Shown piece by piece: positions 1 to 10,335 of a DNA stretch of 64,000 nt (within the stretch, counting starts at the first letter, position 1; every line of letters begins with the position of its first letter). The translations under genes and the position numbers were made by a program. The stretch comes from Pyrenophora tritici-repentis (lineage: Eukaryota; Ascomycota; Dothideomycetes; Pleosporales; Pleosporaceae). The notes under the pieces are model-generated. The model was not told where the DNA came from. It saw only the letters and a list, made by a program, of their open reading frames with translations, and did no database searches. Where the stretch lies: positions 5,146,001 through 5,210,000 of the forward strand of contig NC_089390.1 in assembly GCF_003171515.1 (NCBI RefSeq). Direction: 5' to 3'.

Positions 1-2
1 CA

Positions 3-1832
3 CATCAAGATCTTCAAGCAATTGCTAGAGCCCATCGTATCGGCCAAAAGAACAAGGTGCTCTGTCTTCAGTTAGCGACACGAGCATCTGTGGAGGAGAA
101 AATCATGCAGATGGGCAAGAAGAAGATGGCTCTTGACAAAGTGGTCGTCCAGGACTTGGATAGGGAAGACCCAGAAGATGAGGATGTAGAGTCTATACTC
201 AAGTATGGTGCAGCAGAGCTCTTCAAGGACGACGACGCAGACCACGATATTCGATACGACGACGCTTCCATCGACAAGCTGCTTGATCGTAGCCAGATTG
301 AGAACACCAAAACGGGCGACGACGACTCAGCAGAGTCACAGTTTGGCTTCGCTCGTATCTGGGTGAACGAGAAGGGTACTCTGCAAGATGACTTCGACAC
401 TGTAGATGAAGAAATTGCTCCAGACCCAGGTGTTTGGGATAAGATCTTGAAGGAACGACAAGCTGCTGCTGCGGCTGAGGCACTTGCGCGAGCAGAGGCC
501 ATGGGTAGGGGGCGACGGGCTAAAGCAGTAAGTAGACCTACTAACGATAGAAGCAGTTACTAACATACACAGGCTGTTGACTACGCTACAGAGAAGAAAG
601 ACGCAGAGACCGCATCTACCGTCGGCGACGACGACCATTTCGAAGATACTCTTACAGCACCACCCTCGCCAGGCAAAAAGAACAAGAAGCGTAAGGTCAG
701 GGCAAGTTCCGAGAGTGACACCGACTTCCAAGCCGATTCCGAAGATGAGAGTGAGCCTGAGCAAGTTTTTGACGACATCGACGCAGCCAAAGAGCTCGGA
801 CACGAACGTCGTCGTAGTACGACCAACAACGCCAATTCCTCGCTGTACAAGCAAAATGGCGCAGGTGCGTCCCAAATTCCTCCATTTCAAATGTCAAAAT
901 TTCATGCAGTCACTTTCTCCATGGACTCGCCAGCCACCAAACACAGGCCTGTGAAATCATTCGTCGTTCCGCCGAGGGGTGGCTTCAAGAGTACCTCAGG
1001 TCCGTCGCAACAGCTTAGCAGCGTCGAAGAGATCACTGCTCCAGCTACTACACATACTCGAGCCTCTCGTGATGCCTCATCCGGTTCTGTCGAATGGATT
1101 TCGTCTAACCAAGTGCCCGCGGCAAAAGCAGTAAAAGCTAATGGAACGACAGTGAAACCTTTCGAACGCGCCCATATACCCATCCGCAATCCTCTTGAGC
1201 CGGCATATCGCGCTCATAGCAATCACATCTGCCCAGCCTGTCACAAGGACCATCCTCAAGGTGCTTGTGAGCTGAAAGCTGCGGGAGTGGAGCACTGCGG
1301 CCTGTGTGGTCTAGCGCACTATGGTCACAGCCGTACATGCCCACACATCAAGTCCGAGACGCAAGTCCGCGAAATGCTGGAAGCTCTCAAAAACTCACCA
1401 GAGAAGAAGGAACTCGTTGACGCCGCGATGAAGTACTTGCGTGGCGTTAAGGGTACACTGGTGCAGCAGAAAAAGAAGGATAGGGAGAAGGCGGCACTGG
1501 CCAAGGGTCAGCCTCTTCCGGCTCCTCCATACTCTGGAGTCGGCCGCCCACCTAAGAATGCATATGTGCGGCCGCCGCCCGGTCCTATGAATGGTATCTT
1601 TGCAGGCCCTCAGCCTGGTGGCACCTGCTCAAACGGTCTGCCTAACTACGGCGTCCCATCTGCACACCATGGCCCTGCGAACGCACAACCAGGTAGTTCT
1701 GGTACTCAGGGTCAGCGCACGTTTGTAAACAACAATCAAATGGTACAACAGATGGCGCAGCAGATGCATGGTCAAGGTTACGATGACCAACACGTGGGGT
1801 CTGCTTTGCGAGGTTTCTTGGGGGGTAATTAG
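3..1832 (+). CDS. mit1: C-terminal part of a Mit1/CHD-type SNF2 chromatin remodeller (5' end outside window)
   Basis: The frame opens at the window edge inside the helicase C-terminal lobe: an arginine-finger motif with ARAHRIGQ (SNF2 motif VI) is readable from base 3, followed by SVEEKIMQMGKKKMALDKVV, the usual end of the SNF2 ATPase. Coding runs 3..527, then an intron at 528..572 (gtaagt..cacag), then 573..1832. A second 45-nt in-frame intron at 865..909 (gtgcgt..gcag) is possible; without it the exon also stays open. The C-terminal part has an acidic and NLS-like stretch, then a cysteine/histidine cluster near 1230-1350 (CPACHKDHPQGAC, CGLCGLAHYGHSRTCPH) resembling the zinc-binding C-terminus of fungal Mit1 proteins, and a Pro/Gln-rich tail. 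In fission yeast Mit1 is the remodelling ATPase of the SHREC silencing complex. That role is transferred by family. Chromodomain and PHD parts cannot be checked because they lie upstream of base 1. Confidence 0.8.
528..572 (+). other. Intron in the mit1-like gene
   Basis: This 45-nt intron has a gtaagt donor, a ctaac branch-like sequence at 560..564 and a cacag acceptor. It joins codon to codon (phase 0). Read through, it would bring a stop at 561..563, so splicing is needed to reach the zinc-binding tail. Confidence 0.85.
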
Positions 1833-2729
1833 GTGGATTTTGAAATCAGGCGGAACAAGTTCGCGGCATTTGTCATCGGCTTTAAGGAATATTGAGCATT
1901 GGTTTCAAGGGCATTTTTGCATGAGGTTTCTTTCAAGAGGCGTTTCATATACCCACAATTCTCACCAGTGCTGATCATTGGCATGCGTCATTTTATCTTG
2001 TCAAGACGTCGGAGGCTCGTCTGGCACTAGGCATCGTGCAGGGCGGTTTGGTACTTAACATATTGTTGGTTGCTCTTAGTTTCGAGCCACCGTACGTACG
2101 TGGCGAGCACGTGCCGTGGGGTGGGATTCAGTTCGTACGCGAGCTGCAGCCCACCTCCTCTAATCAATCATAACCATCTACTTCAACTCGTTGCAACGAC
2201 CGTTACTTGATTCAACCTCACCTTTGCCGTATCAACACATATGTATTTGGATATAAAGATAAGCTCATATAAAGTTCAAAGGTTCAAAGGGTCATGTCAT
2301 CTTGGATGTGATGCTTGCGGATAGCGTTTCCGCCGCTGATTATCTCAGATTACGGTTGATGAGATGTTCGGTGATCACGTACGACTATTTCGGGGACAAA
2401 TACTCGCCGTTGCCCAGCATCGCTTCCACCGCCTTGGGCAGAATCCGACGTTCGCTAGTTTGGTTGGTCTAATTAATCCATATCACACCGAGGGCGATAA
2501 GCCTAGCGTTAGCTTCTGGCACCTGCCCAGGTGCATAAGTATGAATGAGGCACTGCTCAACCGAACCTGCTTATCCAAAAGTCCTCAAATAATTATATCG
2601 AACAAAATTGCGATCGAAGAGAAACCCTAGCCTGCCGAGCCTCCCGAACCTCCTAACTGATGAATCTTCGGAATCACATTTGCTTCCGGCAATATTTAAG
2701 CTCTAGAACTGTCGCAGTGGCGTCTGGCC
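1833..2729. other. Intergenic region, 3' flank of mit1 and promoter side of the regulator
   Basis: I see no supported gene here. An open frame at 2364..2630 has no recognisable features. The stretch holds a cgtacgtacg palindromic run near 2092..2101 and the dispersed word described separately at 2182..2199. The remainder is unremarkable. Confidence 0.6.
2182..2199. repeat. Dispersed 18-bp word, copy 1 (palindromic core tcgttgcaacga)
   Basis: The 18 bases ttcaactcgttgcaacga here are identical to 45447..45464. The flanks are also alike: a CA-rich lead-in containing caatca on the left, and cgtatcaacac 21-28 bp to the right in both places. This suggests two remnants of one dispersed element rather than a chance match. 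The 12-bp core is a perfect palindrome. Confidence 0.5.
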
Positions 2730-5236
2730 ATGCCACACAATCCGCGTCTACGACGCGTGCCTGATGCAATTCGAGTTCGAGTGTTGCATGCGTAAGTGGA
2801 GTGCTTATCTTGCTGGAGTCTGATAAGGCCATCTCCCACTATGAACCTTGGGATGCTCATACGCAATGCAGATGCGCAGTGTGCAGAGCTCGTAAGAGCC
2901 GCTGCATAACACGACGTGCAGGTGCTTGCCAGAGATGTGTGGAAAAGGGTGAAGACTGTGATTTGAAGGCGTCTCGAACCTCACAATCTCCCATCATCAG
3001 CTCAACGGCCAATGCCAACTGCCAGCAAACGAGCAAATCCCCTACCAGGTCCGTGGAGAGAGAAAGGGCTGCCGACACTGCATCTTCGCTGCAGGAAACT
3101 CAAGTCAGAGTCCTAGGCCATTTCACCGAGAACGATCTATCTCTCACAGCATCAGGTGCTGTCCAGAAAGTCACTGAAACGAGCCCAACGGGCACAACTT
3201 CAGACTGCAGAGTACAATCGCCTGCAGAAAAACCTCCTGTCCCTAGCGAAGAGTCAGAAGGTGCCCTTTTGATTGTCGAAGATCTCGGACGAACCGAATA
3301 TACTGGCCTGCGTTCTAATAAAAGCTTTCTTCTATGCGTTCAGGACGTTTTGCACGCCACCACTCGAGAGAACTTCCTGGATCCGGCGGACCGAAACTTT
3401 TTGGAAACACCTCGCATTGCCAAGCTACCACCTATCCAAAGCAAAGAGTCTATCGAAGCAATAAAACTGTTTCCACCTCGAGAAATCTCCTCTTTCCTTG
3501 TTTCTACGTTCTTCTATTATGTGGAAGCAACGTTCTTCTACTGCGACAAAGAATGGTTCCATACTACTCTCAATAGCGTGTTTACCGGGAATGCTTCTGG
3601 AAGTGCGGCCGACGATGCATTCATATGCTTTACGTTACTTGTATTTGCCTTCGGTAGTCAGTTTGCACATTTGAGATCAAGAGACAAGCCCCAAGACTCT
3701 TTACCTCCAGGCTTAGACCCCGGTAAGAGATTCTACGACTGTGCTCAGAAACTCATTCCTAGAATCATAGCCACGTGTACCTTGAAGGGAATTCAAGTAT
3801 GCCTACTGGCAGGTCTGTACAACTTGCCTTACAATCTGCCTGATACGGCCTATCTATACCTTGGAATGGCTATGAGGATGTCAATTGCCAGTGGGCTGCA
3901 CCGAAAGACCCTAGCCGCTCCGTTAGATGCTTGAATTACAGAGATCCGCAATCGATTGTGGTGGAGTGTTTATTCCATAGATAAGTTAGTTAGTCCTCAT
4001 ATCCTCAGTTCGCCTTACCCTCTGACGCTGTATTAGGCGCACAAGCATCGCCTTAGGACGTCCCTCAAGCATCGCGGAAGATGCTGTAGACGCTCCGTTC
4101 CCAAAGTACCACTCTTCGCTGGATGAACTGGAGTACCAATCAAATGTGCAGCATCAAGTCGAATATCTCAAACTGACAAAGATCATTACTCAGATTGTGC
4201 AGAACATGTAAGGACCAAGCCTTGGCAGCGGTGATCTGATACTGACGATAACACAAGTCCTCTCGAGTCGAAGCTGCCATGCGTTGAGGACCTATCCCAA
4301 CAACTAAAGCAATGGCGCTCTCAGCTTTTCTCCAATCTCCATCCCAATGACCTGCTTCCTAGCGAGCGAAATTTTCGCACGACAGTTCATCTGCATATAC
4401 ATTATCATTGGGCATGGATTCTTATGGGGCGTGCCTCCCTCCTCCAGATTTCGCGCGAACGCATTCAAGCCTTGTTAAGCTCTGCCCCTTCCTCTCCGGA
4501 CCAGCCTCATGGCCGAATGGATCTTGTTATTGTCTGCGTCGACGCTGCTAAGGCGACTATCGAGTTGATTCTCGTTTTGAGAAAGCACAACTTACTTTGC
4601 CGCTTCTCGTTCACCGATCATCATGCTTCGACAGCAGCACTGATCGTATTAATACTCCATAGTATTCTACAACAAGGAGATGAGACGAGCAGAATCATTG
4701 ACGATGGTGTCGATATGTTGCACTATATGGCACGCGGGGGCTGTCGTGGAGCCTCCTCGGATCTCCAGACTATTGAGCAGCTCAGAAGGCTCGCTTATGA
4801 CTTACGGAAGAGGATATATAAGAGCGAGAGCGACTCTTCTACAGCGGTTCACATGCAACCGACTGATATCACGAACTCCTACCAAGCTTGGGTGAACTGG
4901 ATGTCGGAGCAGGAAGCCTCCAGAAGTGATGTATGCGGGCTTGAAAATCAACATCCTCAACCAGCCCAAGAAATTGTGCATGGTTCCTCTCAATTGCGTG
5001 GCTGTGAGCGCCCTTTTTGCTACGAAGCTGGCTCCAATGATAACATGCTCTACATGCCGAACGATAGCTCGCTCGACCAGGGGAATTTGAGCTGGAATTT
5101 CGATATGTACAATGGATCCATCGATGACGGAGCGGTTCCTAGAGGTTTTGAGTGGGACGATGGCAGGATGGACGTACTGGATATGACGCAGCTTCTGGAA
5201 AGTCACAGTGGTCAGACTACCTACGGTCAGGGATAA
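2730..5236 (+). pseudogene. Zn2Cys6 fungal transcription factor interrupted by an in-frame TGA
   Basis: Exons rebuilt as 2730..2791, 2872..3984, 4037..4207 and 4258..5236 give a 775-codon frame. The N-terminus MPHNPRLRRVPDAIRVRVLH leads, across the first intron, into the binuclear zinc cluster CAVCRARKSRC..CQRCVEKGEDC, which binds DNA in this family. The middle homology region of fungal transcription factors follows, with MRMSIASGLHRK, then EIRNRLWWSVYSID and, across intron 2, KRTSIALGRP. Codon 375 (3932..3934) is TGA, in the middle of this conserved stretch. The conserved blocks on both sides are in the same frame, so a point change or base error is more likely than a missed intron; the only donor close enough would give a 20-nt intron. 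The C-terminus is acidic and Asp-rich, as in activation domains. It lies just upstream of an amidohydrolase and transporter and may have regulated them. Confidence 0.75.
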
Positions 5237-5328
5237 GTGGAGATACTCGGCTACTGGGCCCATGAAGTGTGCTGTCAAATGTACAGATTACTAGTTCTAT
5301 CTGACTTATCCGCATAATACCAAGGATT

Positions 5329-6699
5329 TCATTCTATGTATGCCCGCACCTTATGAACATCTTGATCAAGCGACCTCCATCTACTCATACATACTCTCCC
5401 GTCCTTGATAACAGCCAAAAGGTGTTTTTCCGGCTGTGCCAAGATAGTGATATCCTCCAAAGGATTGGCATTCAAAACAAGCAAATCCGCAGCGAAGCCT
5501 TCCTTGATCTGACCCAGGAACTTGTCCTGTCCCATCATCTTCGCAGGTGTTATAGTCGCACTCTGCAAGATGGCCAGAGGAGGCAGTACCTGACTCCGAA
5601 TGGTGAACTCATTAAGTTGATTCATACCAAGATGTCCAAGAAGATCAGAGCCGTAGCAGATGTTTACTCCAGCGTCAGCAGCGATCTTCAACCCTTGTAA
5701 TCCTGCAGCATACACCTGTGCGTTCTTTTCCATGGACTCTGCTGGCATGTATCCGGCAAACTTCTCCTCTCCCATCGCAGTATAAGTGACCAAAGTGGGT
5801 GTGAGATACGCCCCCTTTTCGGCCATCAATTCAGCGGTTTCCTCGTCGATCAAGTTGCCGTGCTCGATACCCAGCACCCCATTCTCCATCGCCTGCCGGA
5901 TCGATTGCGGGGTGTACGCATGCGAAGTCACAAATGTCTGACTATTCTTAGCGACCGTAGTAATGGCGCGAATTTCCTCCGACGTAAATTGAACATTGTC
6001 GATACGATCTGTCGGACTGCAAACACCACCACCGCCCATGATCTTAAGAAAGTCGGATCCCGTTCGAATGTTTTCCCGAGCTGCCCGCAGACACTCTGGT
6101 GCGCCGTCGCAAATGAAAGACGGGAAGTTTGATGAACCGCCGCCGCAGCATTCGATGTTGGAGTGGTCGTGAGAGCCGCGCGTGTCTCCGTGTCCGCCTG
6201 TTTGACTCAGGAATGCACCGGCGATGAATAATCGAGGGCCTTGGATTAAACTGTCTTCGATTGATTGTTTGAGGGCTAGTGATGCACCGCCGCAATCTCG
6301 CACTGCGGTGAAGCCTCTATCGAGCATTTGCTGACAGACATATGCGTGTCTGTAGGCTGAAGCTGTTAGGTTCAGATTCTTGGTATCTTGCCATTCTCTC
6401 TCTCCTGGCACGGCAATGATGTGTACATGGCAATCGAACAGGCCTGGGCAGAGGTACTTGCCCCCGAAATCTACTCTTGTGGCGGCGTCGGATGAGGTGT
6501 GAGCGGCGATGTCGCCATTGGTGTGAGATTGAAGCCTGATATCCTCGATCCGCCCACCAGATAGTGTGACAGTGGAGTTCTCGTGGATAACTCCAGCCTC
6601 GACATCGACAAGATTGACATTAGTAAAGACATAGATCTTTTGTCCTGAGGGCTTCCATGGCTTCTGAAGTTGTTCGCGATATAGAGATGCAGACACCAT
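5329..6699 (-). CDS. Metal-dependent amidohydrolase (imidazolonepropionase / Xaa-Pro dipeptidase-like)
   Basis: This single-exon gene encodes about 456 aa from the ATG at 6699; an in-frame upstream start at 6765 adds 22 residues without similarity to the family. The amidohydrolase superfamily pattern is complete: the metal-binding HxH in PGLFDCHVH (about residues 91-93), KIMGGGG carrying the lysine that is usually carbamylated, SHAYTP and IEHGN supplying the two later histidines, and YGSDLLGH with the catalytic aspartate. A final VLNANPLEDI segment is typical of this COG1228-like group, which includes fungal carboxypeptidase-like amidohydrolases such as ochratoxinase. The predicted reaction is hydrolysis of an amide or a cyclic amide bond; the substrate cannot be read from the sequence. 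There is no signal peptide, so it is probably cytosolic. It is convergent with the broken regulator and divergent from the MFS transporter. Confidence 0.85.
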   Translation of the reverse strand: MVSASLYREQLQKPWKPSGQKIYVFTNVNLVDVEAGVIHENSTVTLSGGRIEDIRLQSHTNGDIAAHTSSDAATRVDFGGKYLCPGLFDCHVHIIAVPGEREWQDTKNLNLTASAYRHAYVCQQMLDRGFTAVRDCGGASLALKQSIEDSLIQGPRLFIAGAFLSQTGGHGDTRGSHDHSNIECCGGGSSNFPSFICDGAPECLRAARENIRTGSDFLKIMGGGGVCSPTDRIDNVQFTSEEIRAITTVAKNSQTFVTSHAYTPQSIRQAMENGVLGIEHGNLIDEETAELMAEKGAYLTPTLVTYTAMGEEKFAGYMPAESMEKNAQVYAAGLQGLKIAADAGVNICYGSDLLGHLGMNQLNEFTIRSQVLPPLAILQSATITPAKMMGQDKFLGQIKEGFAADLLVLNANPLEDITILAQPEKHLLAVIKDGRVCMSRWRSLDQDVHKVRAYIE

Positions 6700-7367
6700 T
6701 GCAACTAGCAACTTGATCCGAGTGATGAGGTGAGAGGATTTGAAATTGGTATTGATAAAATCCACTCTAAGAATTCGAAATCATCTCGGAAACGAGTTTA
6801 CTTTCGGCCGTCGTACTACCAAGTGATTAATCATCAACGACCTACCAACCATAGTGGCTGTTCAAGGGATCTACACCGCACGGATCATCCCAACTCCACT
6901 GCTATCAGCCCCTCTCCAAACCCGTATACTTAGTTCGCTCACACTGACCCATTTTTGAGCGGAGAAGCTACAGATACGTGGGCCCGTGTCATACACTCAC
7001 ATCGGGTATGTGTGCTAGCATCGGGTATACGTGCAAACCTCCGGGTATATGTACTATCGTCGGAAACATCACCAATTACACCAAGCAACCGCCTGTCTCG
7101 TACCGAGTGTCCTTTCCCACGGTTCTTATCAAAAGGAGCGAACTAGCTTTATCGTGTGGGGCGCTCTCCCCGCACCCCGGACACAGGCCCAAGCCGGGCT
7201 TCATGCGCCATTGTGCAACAGGAGTGGAAATTCACGTATCAGTATTCGTATAACTATCTTAGATACATTTGTCGAATTCCAAAGGGATAGAAAAAACTCG
7301 TGAATTGCCAGGTTGTGGCTTTTACCTTGCGTTTTAGGTCGACTTTATCTCCCTCCCCAATGCCATT
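6700..7367. promoter_or_regulatory. Divergent promoter region between amidohydrolase and MFS transporter
   Basis: These 668 bp separate two genes pointing away from each other and must hold both promoters. No gene is supported. CGG triplets, the usual half-sites of Zn2Cys6 regulators, occur (for example tttcggccg near 6800 and ctccgggtat near 7039), but I cannot identify a specific operator. Confidence 0.45.
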
Positions 7368-9124
7368 ATGGTGACTTTGGATCCCAGCGACGAAAAGGCA
7401 CAGCCGATGACTGCGATGGCCAGTGGCCTGAATAATAGCATAGTGAACTCGGAAAGTGACGATCTTGCCATGTTGGCGCTGGAGAAACGAGTTCTCAGGA
7501 AGACTGATATGGTTGTCTTACCAATGGTAAATCTTACGGCGCTGATTTTGGAACAACCAAGGCTTACAATAACGACCAAAATAGATGTGCTTTGTTTTCT
7601 TCTTCCAATGTAAGCGCAACATCTCTCTGTTAGCATCACCAGCGTTTCTAACCAGTTTTCAGACCTAGATAAACAGAGTCTGAGCTATGCATCGGTGTAC
7701 GGCCTCATTGCCGATCTAGACTTGAAAGGCAATCAGTTCGCATGGACGTCTTCCATCTTCTACGTTGGGCAGCTTGTGTCTGAGTTCCCATTCATTTACC
7801 TGATGAGTCGGTTTAAACTGTCAAAGTTTGTGGGTATCACAATGTAAGTGACCCGCTGGATCAAGCAAGCCTGAACCCCATTTCTAAATATTGATTCGAC
7901 AGTGTAATTTGGGGCGCAGTCTGCATGTGTCTTGCCACTCCAAAGACATACAGCGGATTCCTTGCCGTGCGTTTCTTCCTAGGAGCCGCAGAGGGGGCGG
8001 TCAGTCCAGCTTTCATCACCATTACAAGCATCTGGTACAAGAGAAGTGAGCATGCGCTGCGTATAGGGTAATTCATCAGACACCAACGTTCAAGCATACA
8101 TGACTGACAAGATTCAAAACAGTTGTTGGATTACCTACAACGCGCTTGCGCAAATCGTCGGCTCTTTACTCATGTACGGCATCGGGCAACACAACACATC
8201 GTCACTTGCTTCCTGGCGACTCATGTTACTCGTCTGTGGAATATTCACCTCGCTCTGCGGTGTAGCATTCTACTGCATCATGCCCGACGGGCCTGATACG
8301 GCATGGTTCTTGACAGCAGAAGAGAGAATAGCTGCACAGCATCGTCTACGTGAGGACCACGACGGTGGTGACAAGACATCTTTTTCCATGGAACAACTCA
8401 AAGAGGCAGCATTTGATTTCAAAACATATGCTGCGTTTGCGTTTGGTATCCTTGTCACAGCTCCGGCTCCGGTGCTCACTGTAAGTCCCTTCTCTTTCTG
8501 GGGATCGCGGTACTGCGCTAACAAGTTTTTCAGTTTGCGTCCTTGATCATCAAACAACTAGGTTATACCTCTGGTGAAACACTGTTGCATGGATCTCCAT
8601 CTGGTGCTGTCCAGATCGTAGCTATCTGGATTGGCATCATCGCGTGCCTCATCTGGCCGCAGAAACGTTCTTTCATCATCATCGGACTCGTTGCGATACC
8701 CTTGACCGGGTGCATCATGCTATTGGCACTGCCTCTCCACGGCTGGCCTATCATCATTGCCGCCTGGCTCGGAAGTTGCATTTCCAGCATCTTTTCCCTC
8801 ACCATGAGTTTGAACGCGTCCAACATACGCGGCAACACAAAGCGATCGGTTGTGAATACTGTGTACTTTATCGGCTACTGTTCCGGATGCATTGGCTTTC
8901 CTCAGTTGTGGACGACCGAGACAGCGCCGAGGTATACGGCCGGTCTTGTGGTCTCGGTGGCGGATTGGGCGATTCTCATTGTGCTTATGGGGTACTATTG
9001 GTACCATGGATGGAGTGAGAATAAGAGAAGGGATGAGCTCGAAAAGGAGTCCGCTGTTACAGTGTATGAGCCTGGCGCTGATGTCACAGATAAGCAAGAC
9101 TTGACTTTTAGATATTCTCTGTAG
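7368..9124 (+). CDS. MFS transporter, allantoate permease-like (DAL5/TNA1, anion:cation symporter family)
   Basis: Six exons (7368..7526, 7585..7609, 7663..7843, 7903..8067, 8123..8480, 8534..9124) give 492 aa, the usual length of the family. All five introns have GT..AG ends, including a 25-nt second exon. The joined protein starts with a hydrophilic leader of about 50 residues, then FFFQYLDKQSLSYASVYGL, the TM1 and loop signature of the DAL5/TNA1 group, then AWTSSIFYVGQLVSEFP, FFLGAAEGAVSPAFI and WITYNALAQIVGSLLMYGIG. Twelve hydrophobic segments are expected. Members carry allantoate, nicotinate, pantothenate, dipeptides or similar organic anions across the plasma membrane. Next to the amidohydrolase, it probably imports that enzyme's substrate or exports its product; this is inference from context. 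Confidence 0.85.
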
Positions 9125-10335
9125 TGATAGTGATGGATTATTAAATTAACGATTCATGACTGACCTTCTCATTTCGGCTGATAGACATGATGAACCCTGT
9201 TTCCCTGCTGAGAGCCCGATTGATGAGGCTGCATGCTAACATGACACGCATGTAGAACTATAATTATACTATGGCCTTAGTGTCCTGTTAGATTCCGACA
9301 GACAGCGACAGACACAGGCTTTCAAACGATTTTGGTACGATACCGAGCCATGATGAGGCCATTCGCCACTTTACTTATAATTGTCATCTTGATTGGATGC
9401 TGTCTGGCCTAGGATTTGAGGATGTACTGGACTTGGGGCAGAAGCTTAAGTGTCCACGAGATTGGAGATTTTGAGTTCTTTCTGGTGAAACTTTAGCCGT
9501 GGGGAGCAATGAGACCATCCGTAATTGTAGTTGATTGAAGCACATGCAGGAAGACGTCCACGTCTTTCAATGTTTCCTACACAGTGCCAAAGTGCCCATA
9601 TAGTCCGAGGCCGCCTCCTAGAAGTACTTCTTATCAATTCCAGCGCTTGTGTCTCTTCTCAAAGTCTCAAGACTACGATTTTACTCTCCAGAATCTTGCG
9701 GAACTGCTTTGTCAAGTTGGCACGTGGTGAATGAGGTCGAATCATAGTACGAAGATATCGCTTACAAGATTGCTGTCAAAGAATGTCAGTTGTGGTAAGT
9801 CTCAAAACAAGTGTTCATGGGCCAAATTTTTGATGCTTGCAGTGTCTGATGAAGACCCCTGGCTATGACTACGCGCTGTCATGTGGCCTTCTGCTAACGG
9901 ACATGCGGTGTTACCCCAAAGTGCGAGCCGGTCCGCTCGACAAGGGAATTCGGTGATTTTGATACACCGTACTCGGTAGAATCCTCGAGTCGCATTATCG
10001 CGTACCACATCACAGAAGGCAACAACCTCCACAGTAAAGAGGCGGAGGGTGCTGACGCGCTAAAAGCTCGCACTAGAGCAGGCGCAGCTCCGGGCGGAAC
10101 CCTTGCCCGTCGCAGACCCGCATGTCGCAAATCAACGGTCACAATTCCTTCATCAACAAACAACAACAATAGGTCTGCGACAACTATGGGAGTTGTGTAG
10201 ATTGGTCTAGTGTTACTTTCGCGCTTGCTGTAAGTCCATTGCTACCTAGTCCTATCATTTAGTCTGGCCACTGACTGTTCGAAGCATCCAAGAACAACAC
10301 GTCAGGACTAGCTGCAACGGCGCGCAACCGCCAAA
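9125..10335. other. Intergenic region, no gene seen
   Basis: About 1.2 kb separates the transporter from the CCCH protein gene. Open frames on both strands are short and show no family resemblance. The part after about 10200 is presumably the 5' leader and promoter of the next gene. No repeats were noticed. Confidence 0.5.
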
